Source: Coriaria nepalensis
Lineage: Eukaryota > Streptophyta > Magnoliopsida > Cucurbitales > Coriariaceae
Reading direction: 5' to 3'
Length of the DNA stretch: 64,000 nt
Assembly (NCBI GenBank): GCA_027186245.1
Contig: CP114496.1
Span: 8,706,001-8,770,000, forward strand
Positions 26,622 through 45,527 of the stretch are shown here, one piece after another. The notes beneath the pieces are model-generated. The model was given only the letters and a program-made list of their open reading frames with translations, did no database searches and was not told where the DNA came from. The translations under genes were made by a program, and so were the position numbers. Position 1 is the first letter of the stretch. Each line of letters starts with the position of its first letter.

Positions 26622-26757
26622 ACTCTTTTATAAGGAAACCAAAAAAGGTCTTAATCTAATTACTTCTATATATACATATCTAGCAAATAATACAACCCCT
26701 TCTATCTTGAATAGTGAGAATTCAAAGGAAGATCAGAGAGAGATAGAGAAGAAATTA

Positions 26758-27084
26758 ATGGCCGGATTGCAGAGGTCTACAACGTCGTTTAGGAGACAAG
26801 GCTCGTCGGGTTTGATATGGGACGACAAATTTCTTACAAGTGAATTCAGCAAGAACAAGTCCAATCATGAATTAGAAGGAGATGAAGTAGTAGTTGACTT
26901 CAAATCGCTAAGACTAACTAAGAGCATTGGATCGATGCCCAAGACAAAGCTGTTCAGCCAATCCGACAGAGGAGGAGGACACTACAATGGAAGTAAGAGC
27001 ATCAAACCGCCGCCGCATGCTGCCGTTGACCCGCCGTCTCCTAACCTCAATGGCTGTGGATTTTGTGGCATTTTTGGAAGGTGA
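26758..27084 (+). CDS. Small MAPK kinase substrate-like protein
   Basis: A single exon gives 108 residues beginning MAGLQRSTTSFRRQGSSGL followed by IWDDKF. This N-terminal block, a central RLTKSIGSM basic-serine region, and the C-terminal AVDPPSP followed by a Cys/Gly/Phe-rich tail match the small plant family around Arabidopsis At1g80180 and At1g15400, reported as MAPK substrates. The PPSP sequence is a proline-directed Ser site, as expected for a MAPK target. The open frame extends upstream to 26593, but the conserved family start is the ATG at 26758, so I use that. No membrane segment or enzymatic domain is visible; these are thought to be small regulatory proteins. From memory a related gene sits between the reductase and the dynein light chain genes in Arabidopsis, as here. 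Confidence 0.88.
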   Translation: MAGLQRSTTSFRRQGSSGLIWDDKFLTSEFSKNKSNHELEGDEVVVDFKSLRLTKSIGSMPKTKLFSQSDRGGGHYNGSKSIKPPPHAAVDPPSPNLNGCGFCGIFGR

Positions 27085-28159
27085 CAAGGGTTAGGTAATA
27101 TTAATCATCGACCAAAACCAATCAATAAGCTAAGAACAAAATAATACATCGGAAGCATATATTTAAATACTTACAGCTTGGTTTTGTTTTCATGTTCTTA
27201 TTTTATTTCATTTTATATATTGTTGAATATGAATTAAGCTTATATATATATATATATATATAATTTTTTTTAAAAAAAATTGGATTTTCTTGTGGCTTAA
27301 TTTTTCTACTACCTACTTGATCACAAGTACCTTTGGACCTAAAAGCTTATAAGTGGTGTGGCATGAATTTGAATTTTGATCCATTTCTTTAGGGTTTGCA
27401 TTGGAAAGTCATAAAGGAGAATGAAAGGTAGAGGGGGTCCATACTACTTACTTTGACTTCTATAACAAGGATTTAGGTTTGGGTAGCATCATATTATAAA
27501 TTTCGTTAGGGTTGCTAAATTTCCATCATGTTAACTATAGTGTTAATTTTTATGAACCAACCTAAAATAAATTGAATGTGGAATTTTTTGTATGAATATA
27601 ACTTATGCACTATTATCTTATTTTGATAATTAAAATCATCTTTTGTCTATATTATTTTATCAAATGATTACGAGAATTATACATAAATCATATTTATTTC
27701 TTAGTATATTGTATATATGAAATAATACTATTCAATATCGAAAAAAATGGTTCTTTTGATATTAGTGCCGTTAAAAATCTGAATCAAAAATCTCGGTTAA
27801 AATTATAAATATTTCTTTGCAAACTTAAGACACTCATTCATAACGGGAATTCTATCAGTATCCATTATGAGATTGGACGTAGAAACGAAGAGTGTGGTTG
27901 ATAGTAAAAGACTAGTTCCTTTGGTTGTTTAGCTTAACTGTTAGTAGTAAACAGTTTTATAAATACGTAGTCTCACTTAAGAAAAGACTATGAAGTAGAG
28001 CATTTCAGTAACATTAATATGGTATGGTTATCATTTACAACTTACTCTAATCAAGACCAAATATGAACAACAAGAGTAAGAACAAAAATCTCAACATATA
28101 GAGGCACAGATTGAACCGACAGAGTAGTTAAATACGAGTTCATGTCGTTTTCAAGAAAC
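27085..28159. other. Convergent 3' region and spacer
   Basis: Space between the convergent MAPK-substrate-like gene and dynein light chain gene. It holds a (TA)n run at about 27240-27262 and AT-rich sequence. No gene seen. Confidence 0.5.
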
Positions 28160-29310
28160 TCATGATGATGAGTCCATAGCTTTCTGAATTTTAGTTCTAA
28201 ATAACAAGATGTACAATTTCTCAATAGAAAAGTAAAGGAAGCAGCCTGTTGAATGGGTCACGAAGGACCCAAAACCTGAGCCCACAATGCAATGCCAGGC
28301 CGGCCCATATACTTTGTCAAACTCCTGCAATTTTTATAAAACTAAAACCTTGAATCGTTGACTATATTGTAAAATGTAATTTATATCATAAATCATAGTT
28401 TATATCCGTTATGCACATGGGTTGGAGATATAGTACAATTTGATTATAATCTTAATTACTTATTCCTTGATCCAATGAAACTTATATATATATAAAATAA
28501 TAAAATAAATATAACTGAAATTTTTTATCAAGTTATTAGAACAACCTAATTGGTAATTAAATTAACATAGCTAGTGTCTTTTTATCATAAGATTAAGTCG
28601 ATACAAGAGATTTTCATATATATATATATCAGTAAATATTTAGACCGTTTTATTAAATTATTTTTTAATATAAAGTTTGGTTTAAATTAATATATATTTT
28701 CCTAATAGTTTGGATATTATGCATTTAGATATCCCTTATTACATATTAAAGAGAAAAAAAAAATATATATGGAAGGAAAATAAAAGGGGGTTATGTGATC
28801 CATAAGCCTAAAGGGAAGAAGAACATAAGAACGTAAGAATGAGGGAAAATTGAAAGAAAGAAAAATGGTAATAGTTGTTGTAGTTGTAGTAATATTAGTT
28901 AATAGAAGATAGGAACAAACCTTCTTGATGTTAAAGGCCATGTGTTTAGAGCTAAACTTCTTGTCCAAGCTTTCATAACTAGTTCTAGCACATCTAAAAG
29001 CATGCACCTGCATATATCCAGGCATATCTGAAACCAACACCTTCACTTGGAGAAATGTTCCAACTGATTCCAAGTTTGTTTCCACTTGAGAAACCGACCT
29101 CCTCCCGTCAACCAACGCCATCCCTCCTCCTCCTCCTCCACTGCCACTGCCCCCACCTTTCCCTTCCCGCCCGCGATTCCTAGCATTTTCCGATCTGCTC
29201 TTCAATTTCCTTAGCAGCCAATTATATGCAATGTTGTTGGACAATCTTTTTTCCACCAATCCGGAATCGAATGAAACCGGTCTAGTAACTTGCCTGTCTT
29301 GTGTAGCCAT
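28160..29310 (-). CDS. Dynein light chain (LC8)-like protein with N-terminal extension
   Basis: Two minus-strand exons (29310-28921 and 28324-28160) separated by a 596-base intron give 184 residues. The second exon reads [20 protein letters not shown], then [22 protein letters not shown], the unmistakable second half of LC8. The first exon supplies [15 protein letters not shown] through [11 protein letters not shown]. The LC8 domain covers about residues 85-175. The first 84 residues are a plant-type extension with a basic [20 protein letters not shown] stretch and a glycine run. Flowering plants lack dynein heavy chains, so these proteins are thought to act as dimerisation hubs for other partners. 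The exon 1 frame stays open into the intron, so a single-exon model would give a false tail; the LC8 half lies in exon 2. Confidence 0.9.
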
Positions 29311-29318
29311 TTATTTGC

Positions 29319-29345
29319 TCTCTCTCTCTCTCTCTCTCTGTCTCT
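29319..29345. repeat. (CT)n leader microsatellite
   Basis: A CT run just upstream of the minus-strand dynein light chain start; on the coding strand it is a GA-rich leader. Confidence 0.7.
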
Positions 29346-29442
29346 GTATAGGTTGATCAATAATGAAAGGTGGAAAGTCATGTATTATGTTGAAGTACCC
29401 ATTAAAATAATAATTTGGATTAGGAAAATGGTAAAGGATACA

Positions 29443-29518
<76 letters not shown>
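29443..29518. repeat. (AAT)n microsatellite, about 25 units
   Basis: An uninterrupted array of about 25 AAT triplets, 135-210 bases upstream of the dynein light chain start codon. Open frames coding poly-Asn or poly-Leu across it are artefacts of the repeat. Confidence 0.95.
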
Positions 29519-29519
<1 letters not shown>

Positions 29520-31235
29520 AGAGGGAAGGAAATAGGCCGTCTTTTTAATTTTATTTTTTTGGGATATAAAATAGAATTTGGTGATAATTGTGGAGAGACA
29601 AATAATTAAATGTTTGGGCATATTTGTCTCCTAATGGAATTTGCTTGTTTTGCAACCAAAAGCAAGCATGAGTCCCCAATTCCATCACTGCCAATTTGAT
29701 AGGATACCAAACCAGATGGTTGTTATTAAGGCTTTTTTTTTTTTTTTCCTTGTTTTCTTTGGCAAAATAAGTGAGATTTTTTTTACCACTCCCGAGTAGA
29801 TATCTCGGTGTCGACTTGTAGGATGAGTTCTATATCTCTAAGTATTCACAATAATATCATCGGATACCAGCCCCCACCCTTCCCTTAGACGTATAGGCAT
29901 ATGAAGAGATAGATAGTTCAGAGGTCGAAAGTACGTCGACCCATGTAGATAGATATATTCTCGGAGAATTCGCGGATAGATTGATAAATTTTCTTATATA
30001 CCGATAAATCATAAATCACATTCGTAATGTATGAGATTAAAATTTATAATTATAATTAATTAAGTATATAATATATCATATCTACTCAGAGGGTTTCTTA
30101 ATCTGCTGTATGCACATAAGACTAGTGAAGGGATTAATTAGTCTACATAATTAACAACCCACTAATCCCTATCACTATCTTTAACTAATTGAAAACTTTC
30201 TCAGGACCGACTTTCAACATACAATTTTTTTATTTCTTATTGGTTTCAAAATGGAAGGAATAAAATCGTTCAATGATCCACGTCATCCATATATTTATTA
30301 TATGACCTACACATACTACATCTCACAATAATGACCCACGCCATCCATATATTTATTATATTAAATTTAAATATCTGGAATATTGGTCAAATTTTCAGAA
30401 TTTTCATGGGTCTCAAAATTAGTTGAAAAAAAAAAAAAAAAACAGGGAATATTGGTCAATTTTCTTGCATTCCATAGGTCCCATTATAATTCCCGACATT
30501 AAATTATTTCCGACAACTAACTATCTCGTTGAAGGATATACATAAAACAAACATTATCACTACACATGCGTATAATACTGTTGTTACAACAGCTTCTTCT
30601 TATCTTCAATCAAATTATTTTACTAAAACATCAAAGGCAAACGCTATCACTAAGGATCTTTGTTACCTATAAGCATAAATGGACCTTTGAATGAAAGTTG
30701 TATCATTGTCCATATTTGTAAAACTCAAACCAATATATACATGAATCATGCCTGACCACAAGTCAGAAGTCAGGTTAAATCTTTCAGAAACTGTTGAGCA
30801 GCTGAAACTACAGGTTTGATCTCTCACAAAAACTTGACTTCAAATTGAAATTCCAGATTACTTTACCCAAACTGCAGTTTAAAACGCTGAGAATATATTC
30901 TTATTTTCTGGAAATGGGTAATATAAGCGACCAACCTCAAATCGGTAAGGCAAACTCGGCCTAATAAAATAACTCAAAAGTAGTTCAATAAGAAGGGTAA
31001 TAAAAAAAAAAGAACTTTCAACAAACTGTTCGAAAGTAAATTTCATATGTCTTTTTTCAATCTGATACAACAAATGTGGGTCCAAGTGACCCATTTACTA
31101 CATCTGTTTTCTACTCAATATGAATGAACCGCAAACTACAAAAAGAATATTCACAAGAATATCGAAACTAGAGAAATAAGAAACTTCCCCTACAATTTTG
31201 TAACATACAACAGAAGAGCTGAAGAAATGAGACTT
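29519..31235. other. Spacer between dynein light chain and kinase genes
   Basis: AT-rich, with a short direct duplication (about 30275-30305 and 30335-30362, both containing catccatatatttattata). The last 200-300 bases before 31236 are probably the kinase 3' UTR. No gene seen. Confidence 0.5.
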
Positions 31236-35114
<3,879 letters not shown>

Positions 35115-36663
35115 TCTTCTTCTCCGAGATGAGGATTTTTACAGAATTCAAACGCGAAGTAGAGAGCACTGGCCGGGGAGCTTTGTTTGGAGGTTCCTTT
35201 TCCCGTATGGTCCTACTTTCGAGGAAATGATTCCGAACTGTTCGAATGGCAGACATCGATATTTCTAAGGGGCCTAGAATTATTTAATTTACCTGATTTT
35301 TTTTTTCTCAAAGAAGTGACATGTAAATGACTTAATTACCCCTAGTTCACGTGGCAAATTGTTGAGAACTTCTCATCCGCCTCGCGGCTATGTATGTATG
35401 TATTCCTGTCCACTCCCCTAAAAATTTCAGGCCTTTCTTTGAAGTATAATTTGGAACGTATTTTGAAAAAAACAATTTTTTTTTGTTGATAAATATGATT
35501 TAATATATTATAATAAAATATTTTAAATTGTGGTGATTTTAAATTAAATTTAGTTTTAATTTATTATATTATTTATTTATTTAATTTATATAATGTTGCA
35601 CCCACTTACTAATAGTATTTCATAAGGGTTAAAACAGACCTTCGCTTATGATAATACTTATTATTATTATTATTATTTAATTGTTTGTTTTATCGGTCAA
35701 CGCATGCAATGATACAAGCATAATAAGAGAGAGAGAGAAAAAAAAAAAGAAAAAAGTGAGGCCTAAAATCTTCGTGATCACATTTTAGACACGTTTTTGT
35801 TGCCACCTAAGAATGACTACCTATGAACAAAATTTGTCAAACAACTCAAACCCAAAATGTAATTAGCGTAGAGGATTAAAAATTGTGATGAGTTATTAGT
35901 CAAATAGGAATTTGTCAATTGCTTATTCGTTTTAGTTGAATTTTGTATAGAAAATCATTACACAATACACCCTCTCAAGGCACGCAAAAGATCCTTACAC
36001 ACTACCATTCATATATTTGAGATTGAATAATGGAGATAAGTATTTGGTTTATAAATTCCGATCGATTAAAGTTTATTAAATTTATTATTTTATTTTATTA
36101 TTTTATTTATAAAAAAATTTTCATTATAAACTAAATAATATATCAAAATAATAATTAATCGATATAATTTAGATCGATTCTTACCCAAATAATAGGACAT
36201 GGTCACTTCTCTTTCAATACGTACGGTATTAGAATTTGATCCACTTTTGTCCTTTAGGTTTGCTAAGGAGGCAATTTAGGAGCGTGATTGTTTTTATTTT
36301 CTTCCCTCATTTGTTCGTTTTGTGATGTAGGCATGAAAATTTAACTTCACAAGTTAATTAATAGAGTTTTTTTTTTTTCTTTTTTTTTTTTTTTAATATT
36401 AAAATTATAAATATTATTTTTTATATTAAATTTTATTTATAATTTATTAAATAATAATTTCTTAAAAAAATAATTATGAAGATGCGTGGGACCGTGGGCA
36501 ATGTTGTGGCGATGGTTGTAATAATAATGAAAGATTTATTCAACCGGTCCAAAAATTACTAGTGAGCCAAGTAATCTCAACCGGTTCGCGAGTCACTGAC
36601 TCACCAGTGGCGCTGTAGCGAGCTCTCCGTTTCGCTGCGGAGAAGAAGAAGAAGAAGAAGAAG
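35115..36663. other. Promoter region and AT-rich spacer
   Basis: Divergent space between the kinase and the broken Sel1 gene. It contains AT-rich sequence, poly-T runs near 36370 and a GAA repeat (about 36643-36663) just before the pseudogene ATG. No gene seen. Confidence 0.5.
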
Positions 36664-37259
36664 ATGGCTATGGGGATGAAGCCGTTGTTTACTTGGAGCA
36701 CGGTGAAACCAACTAATTTTTCTCTTCTTCTTTAGATTCAATCAACAAGTAAACCATTCTCGATTTCTCAGTACGCATTAATTCAAAAAATTGGTTTCAC
36801 ATTTCATTTCTGTTAATATTCTTACTGTTGTTTGATTTGATTTTGATTTCAGAGAGAGCTCCATAGTAGAAACAAGAAGGTTATGGAGCTGATAGCTAAG
36901 GGGTGGAATGCTTTGCAGGAAGTTGATAGAGTCATTGATTACTGTGAACTCAATGATCGCCGCCTCATTCCTCTTATTAGGGTATGTCTTTTCCAAATTC
37001 GTCCATATTTTCTGATTATTAATTTTCATTTCTCTGTTTGTTTGTTGAGAAAACCTGGCAAATGAGAAGAAAATTATCTTTAAGCTTAGAGTTTATGGAG
37101 GTCCTTTTGAAGGCGTAGAAATCTTATCTTTTGAAGCTAATCTATCTTCAAAATCTCAAGAGTTTACTTATCGTAATCTAATTTTCGCATTCTGTACTCA
37201 CCAATCAAATGGAGCAGTTCAATCTGTGAGATTTTTAGAGAGACGGAGGATGAGCTATT

Positions 37260-38110
37260 AGTTTGCAGAAAATCTGTTAAACCTACGATCTGCTATGAAC
37301 AATTTGCTAAGACCTTCTCCTTACCCCCTCTGTTTTATCATTTGCTTAAGGAAGAAGTAGTTAGCTTGGTTAGTTCTTCAGCTCGTCATACTGTTAGATT
37401 AGTTAGTGCAGTTCAATTATCATTTGCTATGAACAATGTTTTATCATTGTACTACTTGATCCCTAATGAATTTTCTGATTCATTTCCTTGTATTTCAGCA
37501 AATAACATAGGTCTATCAAAGCCTACTGTAATGAATTCTGTCTGTTCTGATTCTTCTGTTAAATCAGATCATATAGGCACTCAATGTAAATATATGTAAA
37601 ATACATGTGATCATGTTTTCAATAAACTTTCTCCTTTGCCTTCCTTAACTTCTTTTTCTGCTCAATCTGAAATGCAAATTTGGCATAATAGACTTGGTCA
37701 TATTGCATATCCTAACATCAAACACATTTCTCATTTGCCATACACTACACACCAACCTAATTGCACAATCTGTCCACTAGAAAAACAGACTAGGAAAACC
37801 TTTCCGATTAGTACCTATAAGAAAGAAAAACCTTTTGAATTACTACACATGGACATCTGGAGCCCTTTTCACACTCCTACACACAATGGTTCTAGATATT
37901 TATTGACCATAGTGGACGATCACAGTAGAGGAATTTGGACATTTTAATGCCACACAAAAGTTCAGTTTTCAACATAGTGATAGATTACAAAAAAATGATT
38001 CAAAATCAATTTAATGCCAACATAAAAGTAATCAGATCAGACAATGCCTTAGAGTTCTTTAGTTCAAATTTTATACACCTCCTCAACTCTCTAGGTATGT
38101 GAACTGAATG
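37260..38110 (+). mobile_element. Ty1/copia integrase fragment inside the Sel1 pseudogene
   Basis: Frames at 37636-37947 and following bases encode a GAG-pre-integrase zinc-binding segment (H-N-R-L-G-H, then C-T-I-C), then LLHMDIWSPF and the start of the integrase core (TIVDDHSRGIWTF). After a frameshift the core continues with NQFNANIKVIRSDNALEFF. The two visible core aspartates (MDIW and RSDN) belong to the DDE triad. A further stretch at 37342-37599 is probably the preceding gag-pol part. No LTRs or reverse transcriptase were found, so this is a partial, decayed copy. It is of a different lineage from the element at 57-58 kb, judging by its sequence. Confidence 0.82.
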
Positions 38111-38753
38111 CTAGGCTGAAATTACTTTTGCTACCAATATATTTGTTGAAGCATTATCATAATTGCATGTTCTGCTTATAGTTGCATCCAGAAACCCTTT
38201 ACCTTTTAGGTTCAGTATATATTTAATGGGAGACTCTGTGAAGCAAGACATTGCTTCAGCATTATGGTGCTTTCATCGAGCATCAGAGAAGGTAATAAAT
38301 AAAGTCCATTTCTTTTTCAAAATGACTAAAGTTTAAGTAGTTAAATTTATCCATTCAGATGTTCGCAAACAATCTTCAATTTTGAAGACTTCGGATTAGA
38401 TGTTGATTTTAAAATCATTGTTTGATTTAATATAGTTTTGACGTGCAGGGACATGCCGGTGCTGCTATAGCATATGGATCACTTCTTCTTAAAGGTTAGT
38501 TCTCACTTCTTGTTGCTTGATCAGAAAATGCTACTATTTTTTATGGGCATGATTATCTACAAATACCCAGGTAACTCTTATCTTATTGTGGTCATTACTG
38601 ATTAAGTTCTGTTGATCATTAAATTTTAAAAATGTCAGATATGGCAAGAAGTAATAAGAGTTCAATATTAAAAGATAATTGTAGATGGAATGTCATTGGT
38701 TCGTTATATCACCGTGTGGTCTACCCATCACTTCGATACTTTCTCATGAGAAA

Positions 38754-38782
38754 TTCTTAGGTGGACCTAGTCCACCTAAGAA
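38754..38782. repeat. Perfect 13-bp inverted repeat with 3-base loop
   Basis: ttcttaggtggac and its exact complement are separated by cta, in the intron region of the Sel1 pseudogene. It could be a transposon end, a hairpin, or chance. Confidence 0.9.
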
Positions 38783-39136
38783 AAACGGTGGACGAGCTCA
38801 ACAGTTTTTTTTTTGAAACACTACATATGTAGTTGGTTACTATTGAGTTGGTTCACAGTTCTTAAAGCAGATTAGATCAATTTTTCGTCTCTTATATAGG
38901 ATAGTAACTTTTCGTGCAACTCTTAGGCGTTGAAGACCCGGAATATCTTACGAAATTTAGCTTAAAGAATAAGCCCGACTGTCAACAGGGAAAGGAAAAA
39001 CGCGGAGAGCCAGAAAATAAACCCAATAGAGATGGCCGAAGAGAAATTCAGTATAGCGGCTAAAGCAGGGCGTGATCTTGGACTAAGACGGCTACTAAGA
39101 GTCGACGAGGAAGAGAAGTGGCTATTGGCCGGATAA

Positions 39137-40490
39137 TTTTCCGATCAGATAACAGGATCATAAGCTATATCTGTAAAACTTTGTACATTGTTTTATAACA
39201 ATACAAAGGTTTGCTTGATTAGTAGGGGTGGTGAATTATGATATAGATAGATAAGAGATAATAATATGTATAATTTTAACCAAAATTTTAAAATTTATTA
39301 AGTAGATTAAGTGTACGGAGAACATATAAAAATAATATGATAATATAAAAATAATATATGTTTATATCTTTCGTATGTAGTAAGCTTCTCCGATGCAGGG
39401 ATAGTGGACTGAGCTTTACGAATTTAAGAAAGTTTAAAGTGAATGAAGTGGGGCCCCGATAGATTACTTAGTTTTGAAGTAAAGTACAAAACAAGGAAGA
39501 GGCAAAAGTAGACAATTATTTCATAGTTCCTCCCTTCCTGGCAAGAGGTGTTTATGATGTGATTGAGGACAGAAAGGGAAGATTCAGAGCCTGAGAGAGG
39601 TAGACTAGACTGACTGACCATGAAAACCTCTCATTAATGCATTTGAAGCAGAAATAGCATCACTTTTTGACTTTTATGCCCCCTACCCTACCCCACCCCA
39701 ACGCTATTCTGAATTTAAAAACTGCGTTTGGGGAATCGGGATTCTCCTCCGAACGGACTTCTGGATACAGAATCCGAATTGGAATTTGGAGCACCGAGAT
39801 CATATTCCTATTCCATCAACTTGCATTTTATTAATTTAATATTAACTTTGATGCTGTGGGGCCAATAACACAATAAACCCACTTTTACTCTCTTGGCCGT
39901 TAAGCTTCCCCCCCCCCCCCCCGTCCCCCATCGTTGTATTTTGCCAGCGTTTCTCATTTTCCCACGATTTCTTTTTTGCCTGGGCCCCACAACTGTCTCT
40001 CCAAAAAGTTAGATATTTCTACTGTGGTAATAATCATCTGCTACACTTTCCACTTTAAGAACTATGAACTCTTCACAATCTTCCCTGCATCAAAGGGCAT
40101 TTCCGATAATTTAGCAGCATCCCTAATGAGCGTCAATCACGTTTAATGAATAATTCTCAGATAGCTTTACATTCTCTCTTCCCCCACGTATATTTCTCTT
40201 CACCTGATTCCCCTCCCTGCAGTCTGCGCCTCGAAAAACTACTCTCTTTCGCTCTCGATGGTGTGTTTTGGGGTTTCACAGTGTCCTGGGGAAGAAGCAA
40301 ATGCATCGTCGGAAATGTGAACCATTTCTCCGTCCGTACAGTTCACAAGGAATCGAGTAACTATAATAGACGACTATATCTATACATACAGTCCTTCGAC
40401 GTTTCATCTTCTTATTCGTAGTGAATAAACCGATCTTGTTTTTCATCTCACTACTACAAATCAGCTGAATATAAAAGCAATTGTTGCAAA
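39137..40490. other. Spacer and promoter/leader of DEAD-box gene
   Basis: No gene recognised. It contains a 15-base C run (39908-39922). The last 300 bases include CT-rich sequence likely to be promoter and 5' UTR of the helicase gene. Confidence 0.5.
39908..39922. repeat. Poly-C tract, 15 bases
   Basis: An uninterrupted run of 15 C, with another five-C run a few bases later. Confidence 0.85.
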
Positions 40491-43997
<3,507 letters not shown>

Positions 43998-44540
43998 AAT
44001 CCAGGTCATTTCGCGGCGTGTCCGACGTAGTATATATAAGAATTGTGGTCTTTTGGTAGTTTATATTTAATAGCTCTAGGTAAAAAAGAAAGTTCAATAA
44101 GTGAACTAGACCTTCTCTCCTGTAAGCTTCAAAATTGTTTTTGGGCTCGGGTGAGTTAGCGGCTTTGTGCTGTGGATGCTTCCTTCTACTCTTGTCTCGC
44201 TAGGATGATATATTACAAGCATCACCTTTCGGCTCTGTAAGTTGGGCCTTACTCCCTTTATCGTTGACCGTTGAGGTCCATAGACAATACATGTTATGGT
44301 CCTTGAATTTGCTTTAGAAATTTAATTTAATTTTATTTTATATTTTGCCAAATTGGTTCTTTGATTGACTAAGAAGGTTCGGATTCGGTACGTGGTATGG
44401 ATTAAATTAAATTAAATTATTATTATTTTGCTTTAGAAATTAAGGCTCATGGACCGTGGGCTGTTTTGAAAATAAAAGGGCTGTTTTGAATTGAAAGCCC
44501 ACAGGCCGTTAGGTTATTAGTTGGGCGGATTGTCTTCTCT

Positions 44541-44588
44541 TATCTCTTTCCAGTCTCTGTATCTCTTTCCAGTCTCTGTATCTCTTTC
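44541..44588. repeat. 19-bp tandem repeat upstream of Alba gene
   Basis: Two full copies of tatctctttccagtctctg and a partial third lie 80-130 bases before the Alba start codon, probably in its promoter or leader. Confidence 0.85.
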
Positions 44589-44668
44589 AACGTTTCGATA
44601 ACTAGCCACAGACGTAGCAGATTCAGAGGGAAATATATTAGGGTGAGGAAGAGGGAGGGAGTGTGTCA

Positions 44669-45527
44669 ATGGAAGTGATAACAGAGGGAGTCAACGCCAT
44701 TACCTTGGCTTCAGATTTGCAGAAGAAGAATCGAATTCAAGTTTCTAACACCAAGAAGCCCTTGTTCTTCTACGTCAATCTTGCCAAGGTTGTTTATTTA
44801 TTTATTTTTTTGGTTCTTCCGTCCCTCTCTCTTCCCCCGTCTCTCTCATCTGGATTTTGTCACTAACTTCAAATCTCATCGGGTTTTTTGCAGAGGTATA
44901 TGCAGCAGCACAATGAGGTCGAGCTTTCTGCTCTTGGAATGGGTAAATTTTCTGTAAACTGCTCTTCTTGGAGCAGTTCTACTTCTATGTTTTACAATTC
45001 AGGGTTCTATTTTCGTTTTCTTTTTGGGAAATCTGGCTGTACATGATGCTTTAAACTGCATGGATTAATGTTATAACATATTATATATTCATTTTGCAGC
45101 CATTGCCACTGTTGTTACCATAGCAGAAATTTTGAAGAACAATGGATTGGCTGTTGAAAGGAGTAAGTTTTCTTGCCCTTGTGCAATTGGAGAGAGGCTT
45201 TTTTAACTCTATATTTTCTCTCATGGAAAATTGGCACTTACTCTTCAGAGATTATGACCTCTACTGTTGATATCAAGGATGACGCAAGAGGGCGAAGCGT
45301 CCAAAAGGCTAAGGTAATGTTTATGTATTCCTGTTTTTTTTTATCATGATTTGCTCTATTAGTGAGTTTGACATTAACCATCAGCTTGAGATGTTTTTCA
45401 AATTGATTATCGTGTTTTCTTTCTTCAGATTGAAATATTACTTGGGAAAACTGAAAACTTTGATGAATTGATGGCTGCTGCGGAGGAGGAAAGAGAGATT
45501 GCAATCGCAGAAGGTCAAAGACCGTAG
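44669..45527 (+). CDS. Alba-domain DNA/RNA-binding protein
   Basis: Five exons (44669-44788, 44894-44942, 45100-45162, 45249-45313, 45429-45527) give 131 residues. The protein begins MEVITEGVNAITLASDLQKK, continues with the Alba strand-helix region (NTKKPLFFYVNLAKRYMQQH, LSALGMAIATVVTIAEILKN) and ends with a charged AAAEEEREIAIAEGQRP tail. It is the short Alba form without RGG repeats. Alba proteins bind nucleic acid as dimers: in plants they have been linked to R-loop control in the nucleus and to RNA binding in the cytoplasm. The ATG at 44669 is used; two codons upstream the open frame has GTG, not ATG. Several TGGGC motifs lie 100-250 bases upstream. All introns are GT-AG and length fits the family. 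Confidence 0.92.

Larger units (their letters stand above)
36664..39136 (+). pseudogene. Sel1-repeat (HCP/TPR-like) gene, disrupted
   Basis: Remaining exons are 36664-36702 (MAMGMKPLFTWST), 36853-36981 ([20 protein letters not shown] onward to LIPLIR), 38182-38291 ([13 protein letters not shown], then [19 protein letters not shown]), 38449-38494 (GHAGAAIAYGSLLLK) and 38927-39136 (ending [13 protein letters not shown], then LLAG and stop). All keep splice sites and match one plant Sel1-repeat family in order. Three faults mark it as broken. The middle exons, about 100 residues of the family, are absent and a copia integrase fragment lies between 36982 and 38181. Two extra bases in gtatatattta (about 38213-38223) shift the frame and meet a stop at once. 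In the last exon, the GVEDPEYLTKF frame and the MAEEKF frame differ by one. A functional copy probably exists elsewhere in the genome. Confidence 0.8.

Noticed and set aside
29290..29621. Poly-Asn and poly-Leu open frames
   Set aside because: Both are the AAT microsatellite read in coding frames.
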